In this document: in pieces, positions 8,115-18,900 of the stretch
Layout of the letters: every line of letters starts with the position of its first letter
How positions within the stretch are numbered: position 1 is the stretch's first letter
Source of the DNA: Bacteroidota bacterium
Lineage (GTDB): Bacteria; Bacteroidota; Bacteroidia; Cytophagales; Cyclobacteriaceae
Length of the DNA stretch: 60,831 nt
Direction: 5' to 3'
NCBI GenBank assembly: GCA_023417065.1
Contig: JAEZGH010000030.1
Location: forward strand, 1-60,831
Position numbers and translations under genes: made by a program
Notes under the pieces: model-generated
What the model saw: only the letters and a program-made list of their open reading frames with translations
Databases searched by the model: none
Told to the model about the DNA's origin: nothing

Positions 8115-10070
8115 TTATAGGTAAGATTCGTGTACTTCCAATTTAAACAAATGGAATGGCATTTTGTACGGATCCAATTCAACATAATTCCATTCCTGTG
8201 TCCAGGTGTATTGTTCGTCCATGATCAGATCGTGAAGCTTGATGTTGATGTGATCACCAAGTTTCAGCTTTGCTTTAGGGAGCTGGACGTAGCCCGACTG
8301 GCGCGTATTCGGATCGAGGTTTACGACCACCAGGAACACGTCTGAAAGATCATCGGTTGCTTTCAGGTAAGCAATGAGATTTGGATTCTCGATGGAACAG
8401 AATTGCAGGTTCCATGTAGACTGTAACGCAGGGTGATCATGACGAGCTTTGTTGATCAGCGTGATGATATCCGTCATGCGGTTAGTCTTCTTCCAGTCGT
8501 GATGCTTTATCTCATACTTTTCAGAATTGAAGTACTCTTCCTTCGCGGGAACCGGTTCATTGTCGCAGAACTCATAGGCAGGACCGTATATGCCCCAGTT
8601 CGACGACAACGTAGCAGCAAGCGCGAGCCTGATGATGAAGATGTTCTCACCCTGATGCTGGAGATGATAAGGAAGGATATCCGGCGTGTTGGGCCAGAAG
8701 TTCGGGCGGAAATAGTTCCGTGAAGGCCCAAAGACCAGTTCATTCATGTACTCCTCAAGTTCATGCTTGGGCACACGCCAGGTGAAGTATGTGTATGACT
8801 GGGTGAAGCCGACCTTTGCCAGCGACGCCATAACCTTAGGCCGGGTAAACGCTTCGGAGAGAAAGATGATGTCATCATACTTCTTGTTGACTTCGGCAAT
8901 CGCCCACTCCCAGAATGGAATAGGCTTCGTGTGTGGGTTGTCGACGCGGAATATTCTTACGCCCTGGTCAATCCAGTATGTAATTACGGAAAGCAACTCC
9001 CGCCACAGCGCTTTCCAGTCTTCCGTTTCGAAATTGAAGGGATAAATATCCTGATATTTCTTGGGAGGATTTTCCGCGTACTGAATAGATCCGTCGGGGC
9101 GAATCCTGAACCAGTCTTTATGTTCCGTCACATAGGGATGGTCAGGCGCACATTGGAAGGCGATGTCCATAGCAACATCAATATTCAGTTTGCGAGCTTC
9201 GGCGATGAGTTTCTTATAATCGTCGAGGGTGCCGAGTTCAGGATGGACACTCTTGTGCCCCCCTTCATCGCTCCCGATGGCCCACGGTGAGCCCGGCTCT
9301 CCGGGCTGGGCATTCACGTTATTGTTTTTTCCTTTCCGGTTTATCTTCCCTATGGGGTGAATGGGTGGCAGATACAACACATCAAAGCCCATCGCCGAAA
9401 TCCGCGGGAGCAGTCGGATCACATCGCGGAATGTTCCGTGTTTGCCGTCCAGCGAAGCTGAACGCGGAAATAATTCATACCATGCGCTGAAGTTCGCCTT
9501 CTTGTGTTCTACCGATACGCGCCATTCCTTCCCCGGCATAACAGGGTGTTCGATAAGCGGATAAGCGTGTACAATTTCGCCGAAGTCATCGCTTAGCACA
9601 TGCGCAACCGCCTGTTCATAGGGCTCCTTGAGCTTTGCAATGGCGTCACTCAGGCGCGCGTCCTTCTTCTTTGATACTTTCGTGAGATACGCTATTCCTT
9701 CCTGTAGCTCTACCGTTACGTCGACTCCTGCATTTGCTTTCTTTTTGAAGCCATCGTACCACGTCTCGAAGTGATCAACCCAGGCAAGCACGGTAAACAC
9801 GTAGTACCCTTTTTCTGTAACCGTGAACGATGCTGTCCAGGAGTCGTTCATGACGTGCGTCATTTCAAGGGAATCCCAGTCTGCAGCGCCTTCTTTTTTG
9901 AAGAGCACATGAGCCCTAAGGTGATCATGACCATCGCCGAATATGTCGGCAGTCACTACTACGTTCTCGCCAACAGTTCGTTTGGCGGGATAACGCCCTC
10001 CGTCTACTTCAGGTTGAATATTTTCAATTATTACGCGTTGTTGCCCATTGATGTCTTTCATGAATTGCAT
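8115..10070 (-). CDS. glgE: Alpha-1,4-glucan:maltose-1-phosphate maltosyltransferase
   Basis: 651 residues, usual length for GlgE. It transfers maltosyl units from maltose 1-phosphate to the non-reducing ends of alpha-glucan in the cytoplasm. An N-terminal beta domain (about 10-125) precedes the GH13 barrel (WYELFPRSAS at 198 onward). The catalytic residues are visible: nucleophile Asp377 (GVRIFRVDNPHTKP), acid/base Glu406 (FLSEAFTRP) and Asp464 (FWPNTPDILP). It is directly followed by the maltokinase-containing fusion, matching the known GlgE pathway. An in-frame ATG at 10061 is an alternative start; the one at 10070 lies 1 nt after the stop of the upstream amylase gene. Confidence 0.93.
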   Translation of the reverse strand: MQFMKDINGQQRVIIENIQPEVDGGRYPAKRTVGENVVVTADIFGDGHDHLRAHVLFKKEGAADWDSLEMTHVMNDSWTASFTVTEKGYYVFTVLAWVDHFETWYDGFKKKANAGVDVTVELQEGIAYLTKVSKKKDARLSDAIAKLKEPYEQAVAHVLSDDFGEIVHAYPLIEHPVMPGKEWRVSVEHKKANFSAWYELFPRSASLDGKHGTFRDVIRLLPRISAMGFDVLYLPPIHPIGKINRKGKNNNVNAQPGEPGSPWAIGSDEGGHKSVHPELGTLDDYKKLIAEARKLNIDVAMDIAFQCAPDHPYVTEHKDWFRIRPDGSIQYAENPPKKYQDIYPFNFETEDWKALWRELLSVITYWIDQGVRIFRVDNPHTKPIPFWEWAIAEVNKKYDDIIFLSEAFTRPKVMASLAKVGFTQSYTYFTWRVPKHELEEYMNELVFGPSRNYFRPNFWPNTPDILPYHLQHQGENIFIIRLALAATLSSNWGIYGPAYEFCDNEPVPAKEEYFNSEKYEIKHHDWKKTNRMTDIITLINKARHDHPALQSTWNLQFCSIENPNLIAYLKATDDLSDVFLVVVNLDPNTRQSGYVQLPKAKLKLGDHINIKLHDLIMDEQYTWTQEWNYVELDPYKMPFHLFKLEVHESYL

Positions 10071-10071
10071 T

Positions 10072-11868
10072 TTATGGTAGTCTGAAAATCGAGGCGCTAT
10101 ATGGCCTGAGGGTTATGTTTATCGACAGGTTATTTAGGTTTGTGGTCGTCTCACTGTTCAACAGATCTGCGAGCTTTAGCGATTCCCCGTCAGGAATCCC
10201 CGTAATTCCTGCGATGTCAGCGGGTATTGTGATGGCCAGCGTTCTCTCCGTTTCGTGAAAGTTGGCCACGACAATCAATTTTTCCTCATCCGTATAGCGA
10301 ATGTATGCTGCCACCCTGCTATCAAAATTCCCTGCCTTGATGTTCGCTTCGGTTAAGTCGGCATAGGCACCGTTCACGATAGCTGATTGGGTTCCAGCCA
10401 CTTTCAGCAGGCGGGCGTATGCACTTCGCAGATTTTTCTGGTTCTCCGAAAGTAATCCGCCGTCGAACTCGCCGCCATTCATCCACTTCTGATGTTCGGG
10501 GACGCCCCAGTAATCGAAGATGGTGGTCCGGCCGTCGTCGCCCTGAAATCCTTCTGTGCCGAGGCCTGGTTCACCTACCTCCTGACCAAAATAAATCATT
10601 ACGGGCCCACCGTCAATGGTGGCGCTGATTACCATAGCGGGCCAGGCTTTCCATGGGTCGCCGGCAAAAAAACGCGAAGCGATTCGTTGCTCATCGTGGT
10701 TCTCCAGGAAGTGCAACATCTGATCGCGGATACCCTGAAGGCTGCTCTGAATTTTAGGGATGTCTGCCGTGCTGCTGCTCCCGGAAATCAGGAACCGAAG
10801 CGTATCATACAACTGCACCTTGTCGTATAGAAAATCGAATTTACCCTGGCGGATGTAGTTCACGTACTCGGCAGGATTATAGATTTCTGCGATGAAAATG
10901 ATGTCAGGGTATTGAGCTTTCACTTGCGGAATCACCCAGCTCCAGAATTCAACGGGTACCATCTCCGCCATATCACAGCGAAAACCGTCAACCGTTTTCG
11001 CGCTCCAGTACAGGAGAATGTCTTTCATCTTAGTCCACGTATCCGGGATAGGATCGAAATGCTTTTGTCTTCCGTTCTGAATGTCGACACCGTAATTCAG
11101 CTTGACGGTTTCAAACCATTCGTTGATGCCGGGTTGATGCGTGAACTGGTCGTTGCCCGTCACTTTCGCTGGTGACTCATGGAATTTTCCATCCTTTGTC
11201 GGAAAAGGGTAATTTCCCAGTGATTTGTATCCACTGGGAACTTCGAACGTTTTGCCCGGCAGATAGTAGAAATTGTTTGATGGTTTGAATGTTGCTGTCG
11301 TGTCGTCGCTTTCTCCGAAGTCTTTTATTCCTTGTGGCTTGACGTCGGAATGGTAGGCGCGCGCGACGTGATTCGGCACGAAGTCGATGATGACTTTCAT
11401 TCCCGCATCATGGGTCCGTTTGACCAACTGCTCAAACTCTCCCATCCGATTTTTGACATCTGTCGCGAGGTCGGGGTTTACATCGTAGTAATCCTTGATT
11501 GCATAAGGAGAGCCCGCACGTCCTTTGACGACGTCCGCGTCATCCAATGGAATGCCGTAAGCCGTGTAATCGGTGAGTACCGCGTGTTCAATAACTCCTG
11601 TATACCACACGTGCGTCACGCCGAGCTCTTTGATGCCACGCAGCGCTTTTGTGTCGATATCGACAAACTTGCCGACGCCGTTTTCTTCCAGGGTGCCAAA
11701 CGTTTTGTTCGTCGTATTCTTGTTTCCAAACAGACGCGTCATCATCTGATAGATAACGACCTTTTCGGATGAAGTCTTCATAACCGTGTGAGGGGGAAAC
11801 TGATCTTTGGGTTGCGAACAACCAATTATAAGAACGGTGGTCGCTATAGACAAGATTGCTGCTCTCAT
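10072..11868 (-). CDS. GH13 alpha-amylase family lipoprotein
   Basis: 598 residues from the ATG at 11868, chosen because it gives a clean lipoprotein signal (MRAAILSIATTVLIIGC, lipid Cys at residue 17); the upstream ATG at 11892 adds eight residues. The GH13 triad is intact: nucleophile Asp in TVDGFRCDMAEMVP, acid/base Glu in IIFIAEIYNPAEY, and Asp in FLENHDEQRIASR. As a membrane-anchored periplasmic or surface enzyme it should cut alpha-glucans to maltose or malto-oligosaccharides, which fits as first gene of the GlgE-pathway operon because maltose is the substrate of the downstream maltokinase. Product specificity is not readable. Confidence 0.88.
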   Translation of the reverse strand: MRAAILSIATTVLIIGCSQPKDQFPPHTVMKTSSEKVVIYQMMTRLFGNKNTTNKTFGTLEENGVGKFVDIDTKALRGIKELGVTHVWYTGVIEHAVLTDYTAYGIPLDDADVVKGRAGSPYAIKDYYDVNPDLATDVKNRMGEFEQLVKRTHDAGMKVIIDFVPNHVARAYHSDVKPQGIKDFGESDDTTATFKPSNNFYYLPGKTFEVPSGYKSLGNYPFPTKDGKFHESPAKVTGNDQFTHQPGINEWFETVKLNYGVDIQNGRQKHFDPIPDTWTKMKDILLYWSAKTVDGFRCDMAEMVPVEFWSWVIPQVKAQYPDIIFIAEIYNPAEYVNYIRQGKFDFLYDKVQLYDTLRFLISGSSSTADIPKIQSSLQGIRDQMLHFLENHDEQRIASRFFAGDPWKAWPAMVISATIDGGPVMIYFGQEVGEPGLGTEGFQGDDGRTTIFDYWGVPEHQKWMNGGEFDGGLLSENQKNLRSAYARLLKVAGTQSAIVNGAYADLTEANIKAGNFDSRVAAYIRYTDEEKLIVVANFHETERTLAITIPADIAGITGIPDGESLKLADLLNSETTTNLNNLSINITLRPYSASIFRLP

Positions 11869-11916
11869 GCGGTCAATATAAAAAAGAAACAAGACGTTTG
11901 TTCTATGTGGAAAAAC

Positions 11917-11931
11917 TTAAATCGATTGCAA
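11917..11931 (-). promoter_or_regulatory. Candidate LacI-family operator upstream of the glucan operon
   Basis: On the minus strand TTGCAATCGATTTAA matches the general LacI/CcpA-type operator WTGNAANCGNWNNCA at all but one defined position, centred on CG. It lies about 50-65 bp upstream of the amylase start. A related site sits upstream of the operon starting at 22669. No LacI-type regulator is encoded in the window, so the call rests on the motif alone. Confidence 0.3.
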
Positions 11932-11934
11932 ACC

Positions 11935-11978
11935 TCAAGGATCAGATCAAATTTCAAGGTCAAGGTTCAAGGATCAAC
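11935..11978. repeat. TTCAAGG-type intergenic quasi-repeat
   Basis: Between the amylase operon and the acylase gene, words such as CAAGGATCA, TTCAAGGTCAAGG and TTCAAGGATCAA repeat with small variations for about 45 bp. The same vocabulary recurs at 15846-15854, 24851-24891, 43086-43117 and 45521-45550. Origin and function unknown. Confidence 0.5.
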
Positions 11979-12029
11979 AATGCCTCCCGACAAGATTAGA
12001 AAGTTGTGGATTCCGGAGAGATGTTTAGA

Positions 12030-14459
12030 TTATTCTGCTCTGGGTGTGAAAGTCAGTTCGTTCCGGGAGGCCCTGTCGATTTGTTCGGCGTCCATCAACA
12101 TCGGCCGGAACTCGCCCTTGACAAACATCTCAGCCTGATCTTTGTAATGGGGACTCATTACGTTTCCACTCTGACCTGTTGGAGAAACCGTAATCCCTCC
12201 TTCGATATTTCCAAAGTCGGTGATCTTCCTCAGGGCCGGACCACTAGTGACATGGAAATGTCCATCTGTTGAGTAAATAAAATCAAGGTTGTTGATAACC
12301 TCACTGCCACCAGCCGCAGGCAGCGGCCCGACGTTGAAAAATTTATCCAGAGGCTTTACGCTTCCTAATGGATGGTTATGCGTCAGCGTATGAACCTTTG
12401 ACCACTTCCAGCGAGAAACCTCCCGCCCACAGGTTTGCCTGATCACTTCCGCGGCATCTGCAACCGACTTTGCAATGATGTCTCTTCGTGTTTCAACCAA
12501 ACTATCCGTGTGGACGTCATCCCACCAGGGCGACGCAGAATTATTCAGCAGTATCGGAATTGAATTCTTGATAAGCGCTGTCTTCAGGAGTGCCCCCAAC
12601 GCATCCGGACCGATTTCATCTTCAAGCGTATTTTTCAAAAGATGAGAGAGGATATTGTAATAAACTACTGGTCCCGCGGCATCAGCGTGATGTTCACCTT
12701 TCCAGTTTGAGAGCACTTTCTGCATCGCTGTTACGGTCTCATCATCCGATGCCGGAATCATCGAGGCCAGGCTTGCGGCCAGTTCAGCGTGCATAGCTGA
12801 AACATCGTCAAGAACAATGGCCTTCATATCCTCCACAGAATACTTACTTCCGCGCTTGAGTAGTTCGACGATACGACCCGCGCGACTTCTCGGAAAATAG
12901 TAGCCGGAGTGAAATACGCCGTTAATTGTATCCGGTTGATTGTTGGCGGAATAAACGAATCCCGATGGCGGATTGATCGACCGCGGCCCGAATGAGTTAT
13001 CGTAAAAACCCTGGTATTCGTCGGCGCCACTCGCGCCGTCAAGAAAAAGCTTGCCATTCGTGTGCGCTGGCCTGATGGGAAGAATTCCTCGTGCCCACCA
13101 TGCTATATTTCCATCGGTATCACCATACATGAAGTTCAGACCTGGGGCGTCGAACATGGCAATTGCCTGCTCAGCTTCTTCAAATGTCTTAGCCCGCCCC
13201 AGACGGTAAGTTCCTTCAAGTGCATGATTATCACGCTTCAGCAACAACCATGAAAGAGAGATGGGTTGAGTTTCATCTACGTTTTCAACAATACCATTCA
13301 CCAATGGTCCGTGGCGCGACTCGCGAACGGTGAGTTCAATATCCTCCTGTCCCTTGACTTTGATGATTTCCTTCCGGATTGCAAGCTCTTCCCAATGATC
13401 GCCAAAGCGAACCTGATCCGTATTTGCCGGATTGAGTTCTTCAATGAAGAAGTCGACATCATCATTCTCGAACATGGTAAGTCCCCACCCGCAGAAGTCG
13501 TTGTTGCCCAGGACGCCAAATGGCAATCCCGCGAGATGATGGCCATAAAAATTAACGCCGGGATACGTGATATGAGCCTCATACCACACGGCAGGCTGCG
13601 AAAATCCGATGTGTGTATCATTAGACAGAATGGGAAATCCCGACGAAGACCTGGTGCCGTCGACGACCCATCCATTGCTGCCCTGAATCAGCGGCACTGG
13701 CAGTGTGGCGAACGCGTTGTGAAGCGATGAGATCAGTTTCCCGGCGTTTTGCAACTTAGGCTTCCCGGTATGGATGGGGATGATCTCCGCATCCGAAGGC
13801 GTATTCACAGCAAGATCCGATAAATACGAGGGTCCCCATTTCTGATTGATAAGCTCAACCACGGGATCGACTTCAAATCCTTCGGCGAAGCCCAGGGCCA
13901 TATACCCGATCACGTAGTATATGTCCGTTGTAGTGAACTCAGTTTTCGGGATGCCGATGATGGAAAACTCTATCGGTGTATTACCATGTGCTATGTATTG
14001 ATTGATGCCACGGATATACGCATGCACGGCACGCTGCCACGCCGCGGAATCACCCGAGAGGTATTTGTCGCTGTGGTATTTCGCGAAGCGGTTGAGTCCG
14101 AGTGTTCGGAAGAGTTTATCAACTTCGATGAGATCTGGTCCAAGTACCTCAGCGAGCCGGCCACTGGCTGCGCGCCGCAGTAACTCCATTTGAAAGAGGC
14201 GATCTTGCGCATGCAGGTAGCCGAAAACCTGATACGCGTCTTCTTCATTTTGAGCGTTGATATGGGGAACACCCCACGCGTCGAATTTAACGCTCACCTC
14301 GTCACGCAGTCCGTCGAGTGTAATGTTGCCGTTAAGCCTGGGTTTCGACTGCCAGAGGTATCCATAAACGATGACGAGGACAAGGACCACCAACAGTACC
14401 AATGAAATCAGTACTCGCTTGACAATCTTATTGACGAACTTTTGGAATCGGTCCTCCAT
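12030..14459 (-). CDS. Penicillin acylase family Ntn-hydrolase
   Basis: 809 residues. An N-terminal hydrophobic segment (about residues 17-35) acts as signal or anchor, so the enzyme is probably periplasmic. The region VKFDAWGVPHINAQNEEDAYQVFGYLHAQDRLFQME is typical of the alpha chain. The Ntn nucleophile is Ser261 in QGSNGWVVDG, where autocatalytic cleavage would release the beta chain, and NNDFCGWGLTMFENDDVDFF is also typical. Family members cleave penicillins, acyl-homoserine lactones or other acylated amides; the substrate here is unknown. The gene is 23 bp downstream of the TMEM220 gene and probably cotranscribed. Confidence 0.88.
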   Translation of the reverse strand: MEDRFQKFVNKIVKRVLISLVLLVVLVLVIVYGYLWQSKPRLNGNITLDGLRDEVSVKFDAWGVPHINAQNEEDAYQVFGYLHAQDRLFQMELLRRAASGRLAEVLGPDLIEVDKLFRTLGLNRFAKYHSDKYLSGDSAAWQRAVHAYIRGINQYIAHGNTPIEFSIIGIPKTEFTTTDIYYVIGYMALGFAEGFEVDPVVELINQKWGPSYLSDLAVNTPSDAEIIPIHTGKPKLQNAGKLISSLHNAFATLPVPLIQGSNGWVVDGTRSSSGFPILSNDTHIGFSQPAVWYEAHITYPGVNFYGHHLAGLPFGVLGNNDFCGWGLTMFENDDVDFFIEELNPANTDQVRFGDHWEELAIRKEIIKVKGQEDIELTVRESRHGPLVNGIVENVDETQPISLSWLLLKRDNHALEGTYRLGRAKTFEEAEQAIAMFDAPGLNFMYGDTDGNIAWWARGILPIRPAHTNGKLFLDGASGADEYQGFYDNSFGPRSINPPSGFVYSANNQPDTINGVFHSGYYFPRSRAGRIVELLKRGSKYSVEDMKAIVLDDVSAMHAELAASLASMIPASDDETVTAMQKVLSNWKGEHHADAAGPVVYYNILSHLLKNTLEDEIGPDALGALLKTALIKNSIPILLNNSASPWWDDVHTDSLVETRRDIIAKSVADAAEVIRQTCGREVSRWKWSKVHTLTHNHPLGSVKPLDKFFNVGPLPAAGGSEVINNLDFIYSTDGHFHVTSGPALRKITDFGNIEGGITVSPTGQSGNVMSPHYKDQAEMFVKGEFRPMLMDAEQIDRASRNELTFTPRAE

Positions 14460-14482
14460 GTTAGCTGACGTCAGGTATTATG

Positions 14483-14869
14483 TCAGGTAGCAGACGCGGA
14501 ATTTCGTGTTACGCGCCGCGACTGAATGAAATAGAAAATAAGTACGATGATACATACCCACAAGCCAAGAAACTCGCGGGCCTCTTCGATATAAAGATGA
14601 TTCATCTTCGCTACATTGTCGAACAGCTCGGATTTGTCCTCCTGGTTAAGCCACTCGCGCACGCCCGGAACGTAAACAAGACTATATCCAAACAATACAA
14701 TCAGCAGAATGATGATGACCGTACGCGGATAGATCTTGAACATCGCAAGGACAGCAAGGACAGCCATCGAACCATAAATTAAAATCCAAAGCAAAGGGTC
14801 AGGATCGTTGACTTGTACGAAAGCAAAAAGCAGAAAGAGTGCGGCCAGAGTAAAGTTCAGAACTTTCAT
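14483..14869 (-). CDS. TMEM220-family membrane protein
   Basis: 128 residues with four predicted membrane segments (about 5-20, 25-43, 50-67, 98-115). The second begins after the family-typical VQVNDPDPLLWILIYG motif, which identifies it as a TMEM220-like protein of unknown function. It precedes the penicillin-acylase gene in the same direction. The extramembrane stretch VREWLNQEDKSELFDNVAKMN lies between segments 3 and 4. Confidence 0.8.
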   Translation of the reverse strand: MKVLNFTLAALFLLFAFVQVNDPDPLLWILIYGSMAVLAVLAMFKIYPRTVIIILLIVLFGYSLVYVPGVREWLNQEDKSELFDNVAKMNHLYIEEAREFLGLWVCIIVLIFYFIQSRRVTRNSASAT

Positions 14870-14908
14870 GCGATAAAGGTAAAACCTTTCTAAAACAGTC
14901 TAAAAAAA

Positions 14909-14937
14909 AGATGTCGGACAGTGCGGGCCCGACATCT
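14909..14937 (-). terminator. Rho-independent terminator of the sugar-oxidation operon
   Basis: AGATGTCGG (14909-14917) pairs with CCGACATCT (14929-14937). Read on the minus strand the hairpin is followed by a run of T residues (the A run at 14902-14909). It lies 31 nt after the stop codon at 14969. Confidence 0.8.
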
Positions 14938-14968
14938 ATGTAAACAAAAACGAAAAAACTTTTGTAAG

Positions 14969-15817
14969 CTACAAAATAGTTTTCATGTATTTCGCACAAG
15001 CTTCAATACTTTTTATTGGCTCACCAGGGTATGATTCCTGTTCAACGAAGAACTGCTTCAGTCCCGACTGTTTTGCTTTGGCAAAGATCGCCTTCCAGTC
15101 GATTGACCCCTGGCCGACGTCGGCATTGCGGTTTTTATCAGACTTGTCCATGTCCTTCACATGCCACATTTCGAAACGTCCGGGATATTTCTGGAAGTAT
15201 TGCAGCGGGTCAAAGCCGGCATTGACGACCCAGAATATGTCCATTTCCATACTGACCTTCTTCGGGTCGAGCTCAGCGAGCATCACGTCATACGGAATCT
15301 GGCCTTCAAGCTCGGTGAATTCGAACGCGTGATTGTGATATCCGAAACGGATACCGTGTTTGTTGCAGATTTCGCCGGCCTTATTGAATTCTTCGCATCG
15401 CTTTTTGTAATCGGCTATTGAAGAACGTTCACTTTCATTGAGGTAAGGGCAAACCATATACTTCTGCCCTATCGCTTTGGCGTCGAGTACGGCCTTTTCC
15501 CAGTCACCACGAATAATGTCTATCCCATAGTGGCCACTGGTAACTTTCATGCCGAGACTTTTGACATACTCATTGAACTCCCGGATTTCCATACCAAACA
15601 GTTTCCCATTGGCATAACCATATGTTTCCAGTTCTTTGTAACCAAAGGAAGCAACTTGCTTGAGGACACCCTTGGGATCTTTGGGCATCGAATCACGGAG
15701 GCTGTAAAGCTGGAGGCCCAGACCCCTCTTAGCTTTGGCGACTGCCAGGAAAGAAGGCAGGGATAGCAGTCCGACTGCAGCGAAGGAAGCTGTTTGAATA
15801 AACTCCCTCCGCTTCAT
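14969..15817 (-). CDS. Secreted sugar phosphate isomerase/epimerase-like TIM barrel
   Basis: 283 residues from the ATG at 15817; the ATG at 15838 adds seven residues before a better signal. MKRREFIQTASFAAVGLL resembles a Tat-type or lipoprotein-less export signal, so the enzyme is probably periplasmic. The mature protein has the xylose-isomerase-like barrel pattern (GLGLQLYSLRDSMPKDPKG, then metal-ligand-like GYHNHAFEF, MEMDIFWV, MWHVKDMD, FVEQESY). Related proteins in Bacteroidota act on 3-keto-sugars, for example as 3-keto-glycoside lyases or epimerases. It is the last gene of the six-gene operon before the terminator. Confidence 0.82.
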   Translation of the reverse strand: MKRREFIQTASFAAVGLLSLPSFLAVAKAKRGLGLQLYSLRDSMPKDPKGVLKQVASFGYKELETYGYANGKLFGMEIREFNEYVKSLGMKVTSGHYGIDIIRGDWEKAVLDAKAIGQKYMVCPYLNESERSSIADYKKRCEEFNKAGEICNKHGIRFGYHNHAFEFTELEGQIPYDVMLAELDPKKVSMEMDIFWVVNAGFDPLQYFQKYPGRFEMWHVKDMDKSDKNRNADVGQGSIDWKAIFAKAKQSGLKQFFVEQESYPGEPIKSIEACAKYMKTIL

Positions 15818-15900
15818 AGCGTGTAGATCTTTCTTCATAGAATAGGTTCAAGGTTGTAGTTCCGATACTCGATCGTTCCGACTATTAATATACGGAAGCA

Positions 15901-18900
15901 TTATCGGTTTAGGAAACGCACCCCACCAAAATAATACAAAGTTTTATCCCCCGCTTCCGGATTGATAAAGATTACATAGACGTCATGCATTCCCGTTTCA
16001 GCGGCAAGTTTCATCGTGTCTTCTTTGAGACCCGGGCCCGTCAGTTCGGCTGAACCCCAGAGTTTTCCATCCGGAGCATCGAGCCGCAATTCAACTTTCC
16101 CACCTACCTGATCCTGTCCGCGGATGAATCCCGACACAGTAGCGCTTCGTATGCCCGTTAAATCGATCTGCTTGAAAGCTGCATAACCATTGTGCTTCAC
16201 ATCGCCGAGCGAAACCCTGCCATTGGTACTTATGACGCGTGCGTTGTGTACTTCGGAGGCGTGGTCAGCGCGCAGGAAGGCTGCGCGGAGCACCAGCGAG
16301 TTCGCTGCCGAAAGGCTTGGGATTTCTCCCGCACCCTTATCTACATACGACGCGTTGATCAGGTACGCTCCCTCCTTCTCATCACCAGGAACCACCGTAC
16401 CTTTTAAAGGCAGCAACTTGATTTCCTCCGCTTTGTCCAGTGTGAGAATGTATTCCACCATCTTACGGGCATCGTCGGTAGTGATCTGAGGGTGCGCAGC
16501 CATTTCAACGTTACCCCAGACACCGGATCCGCCCTTAATAATCTTCTCCGCCAGGCGGTTCACAGCATCCTGCTCATTCTTATACTTCAACGCTACCTCC
16601 TTGTAAGAAGGCCCCGCCGATCTTTGGTCGATCAAATGGCATGACTTGCAATCGCTCTGGTCTATCAACCGTTTCCCTGGCATTTCAACCACCGATTTCT
16701 GATGCCCCTGGGCCATGGTAGTAATGTCGAACCCTTGCAGGTAATCGAACGTAACCGTTACTCCGTCATCGGTGATAGCCCCGTCCTCGGAAGTACCATC
16801 TTCAAGATCGCTCACGTTAACCTTATACCCCACACGAGCTCCCGGGAAGAAGAACGTTTTATTGCCATCGGTAACTTCGATATCCACCTGCGGTACTTCG
16901 TTGCCGGCGATGATCTTAACCTGCGCTTTGCCCGACGCATCCTTGGAATCGCGCACGGTAAGCGTCACGTTGTAAATCCCGGGCTTGTCAAAGGTATACT
17001 TGAAGTTCCCGTCAGGAGAGGTCTTCTTTGTATCGGCAATTTCAAAAAGGTAATCGAGTTTGTCACCGTCGTAGTCTACTGTTCCTTTGGCAGTAAAGCT
17101 AACTTCCAGCGGAACGGCCCCTGCTACCTTGTCTGCAGCAAGTTGTACAACGGGCGGACGATTTCCTGCGTTGTAATCGATACGCACAAGCCGAGCATCC
17201 ATGTTTTGCTTGAACCATGCTGTTCCGTATTCCAGCATATAGAGCCTGCCGTCAGGGCCGTAAGCCATGTCGATCACGTTGTTGAATTTGGTATTCGGCA
17301 TGAAAGGCTCAAGATCATAAATGTCACCCTGGTCATCCATCGTTACGAGGAACATCCAGTTCCGCATCCAGTCATACGCAAGCAGTTTGCCGTCGAAGTA
17401 CGCCGGGAAAGCAGTCTTGGCGCCTTTGTAGTTCTCGCTGTAGTAGAAAGGGCCGGCCATCGCATTTCTTGCGCCGTCTTTCATCATCGGAAACTCTTCC
17501 GACTTGTCGTAAGGGTACCAGATGAATGCCGGTTTGGCCGGAGGAAGTTCACGCTTCCCGGTATTATTAGGTGACTCGTTGATTGGCTTCTCAGGGTTCC
17601 ACTTTTCGAGGCTGCGCTTGTTCTTGAAATCGTAGCGCGTGTATGCATAGTTGTCGCCAATGAAATATGGCCATCCATAGAATCCGGCCTCGCGTGCCTG
17701 GTTGATTTCATCGTAACCCCGCGGCCCGCGTTCCGGGACGTCTTTGCCGGCATCGGGACCGACTTCACCCCAGTAGAGATAACCTGTTCTCGGGTCGACT
17801 GAAATGCGATAGGGATTCCTGTTACCCATGACGTAGATCTCAGGGCGTGTTTTTTCTTCACCCTGAGGGAACAGGTTGCCCTTCGGGATTTCATACGTTC
17901 CATCTTCGCGCACGATGATTCTGAGGATTTTCCCGCGAAGGTCGTTGGTGTTCGACGACGACTTCTGTGCATCAAAGGCAGAGCGTCCTGGCTGCTCATC
18001 CGAAGGGCTGAATCCTTCCGACTCGAATGGGCTTGTATTATCCCCTGTGCTGATGAAGAGCACGCGGTCTTCTCCGAACTGAAGTGATCCACCTGTGTGA
18101 CAGCACTTCTCGCGCTGCGTGGCAACTTCAAGGATTTCCTTCTCGGAAGAAATGTCTAGTTTATTGTCTTTGAATACAAAACGCGACAAGATGTTAGCAC
18201 TCTTCTCAGGATGAGAGTAGTAGATGTATACAAAATTGTTGTTAGCGAAGTCCGGATCCGCGGCGAGACCAAGCAGTCCGTCCTCAAACGTCGTAAATGT
18301 TTTTATGGTATTGATGACGCTTACTTTTCCGATCGCCGGATCGTAGAGTTTAACGTCGCCCTTGCGTTCGATGAAGAGAATTTTACCTGAGGGCAGCAGT
18401 GTCATTTCCGTGGGCTCATTAAGGTTGAAGTCAAGAACCGTTTTTGTAAAGCGATTCTCCTCGATTGAGCGTTGTGTCTTCACCTTTGAATAGTCCAGCT
18501 TTACGTTATCGCCCATTGCGTATTGAATTCCCTGGAGCACGTGTTCAAGGAATTTAGGATCTGAATAACTTTCATTCGTATGACCCAGGCCGGTGTAAAA
18601 CGATCTTCCTCCTGCGAACTCGTGATACCATGCAATGGGATGGTTCTCGCCGTTGTCACCACCTTTGTATGACGTTTCGTCAAGGTTGTAGATGACATTA
18701 ATCTTATCAGAAATGTTTTTATAGTTGTACCATTCGTCGGTAACGGTCCATTCGTCCGGGAGGGTATTTGGTCCAAAGGCACGCACCTTTTTGAGTTTGG
18801 CTTCCTGAATCTGAGGATGACTTTTGAAATATGCGCCGACCAGCTTACCATACCAATGCCATTCGTACTCCGTGTCAGCGGCGGCATGAATGCCTACAAA

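Noticed and set aside
16702..17574. 290-codon open frame on the plus strand
   Set aside because: Antisense shadow of the ThuA / dehydrogenase fusion; no motif and no promoter.
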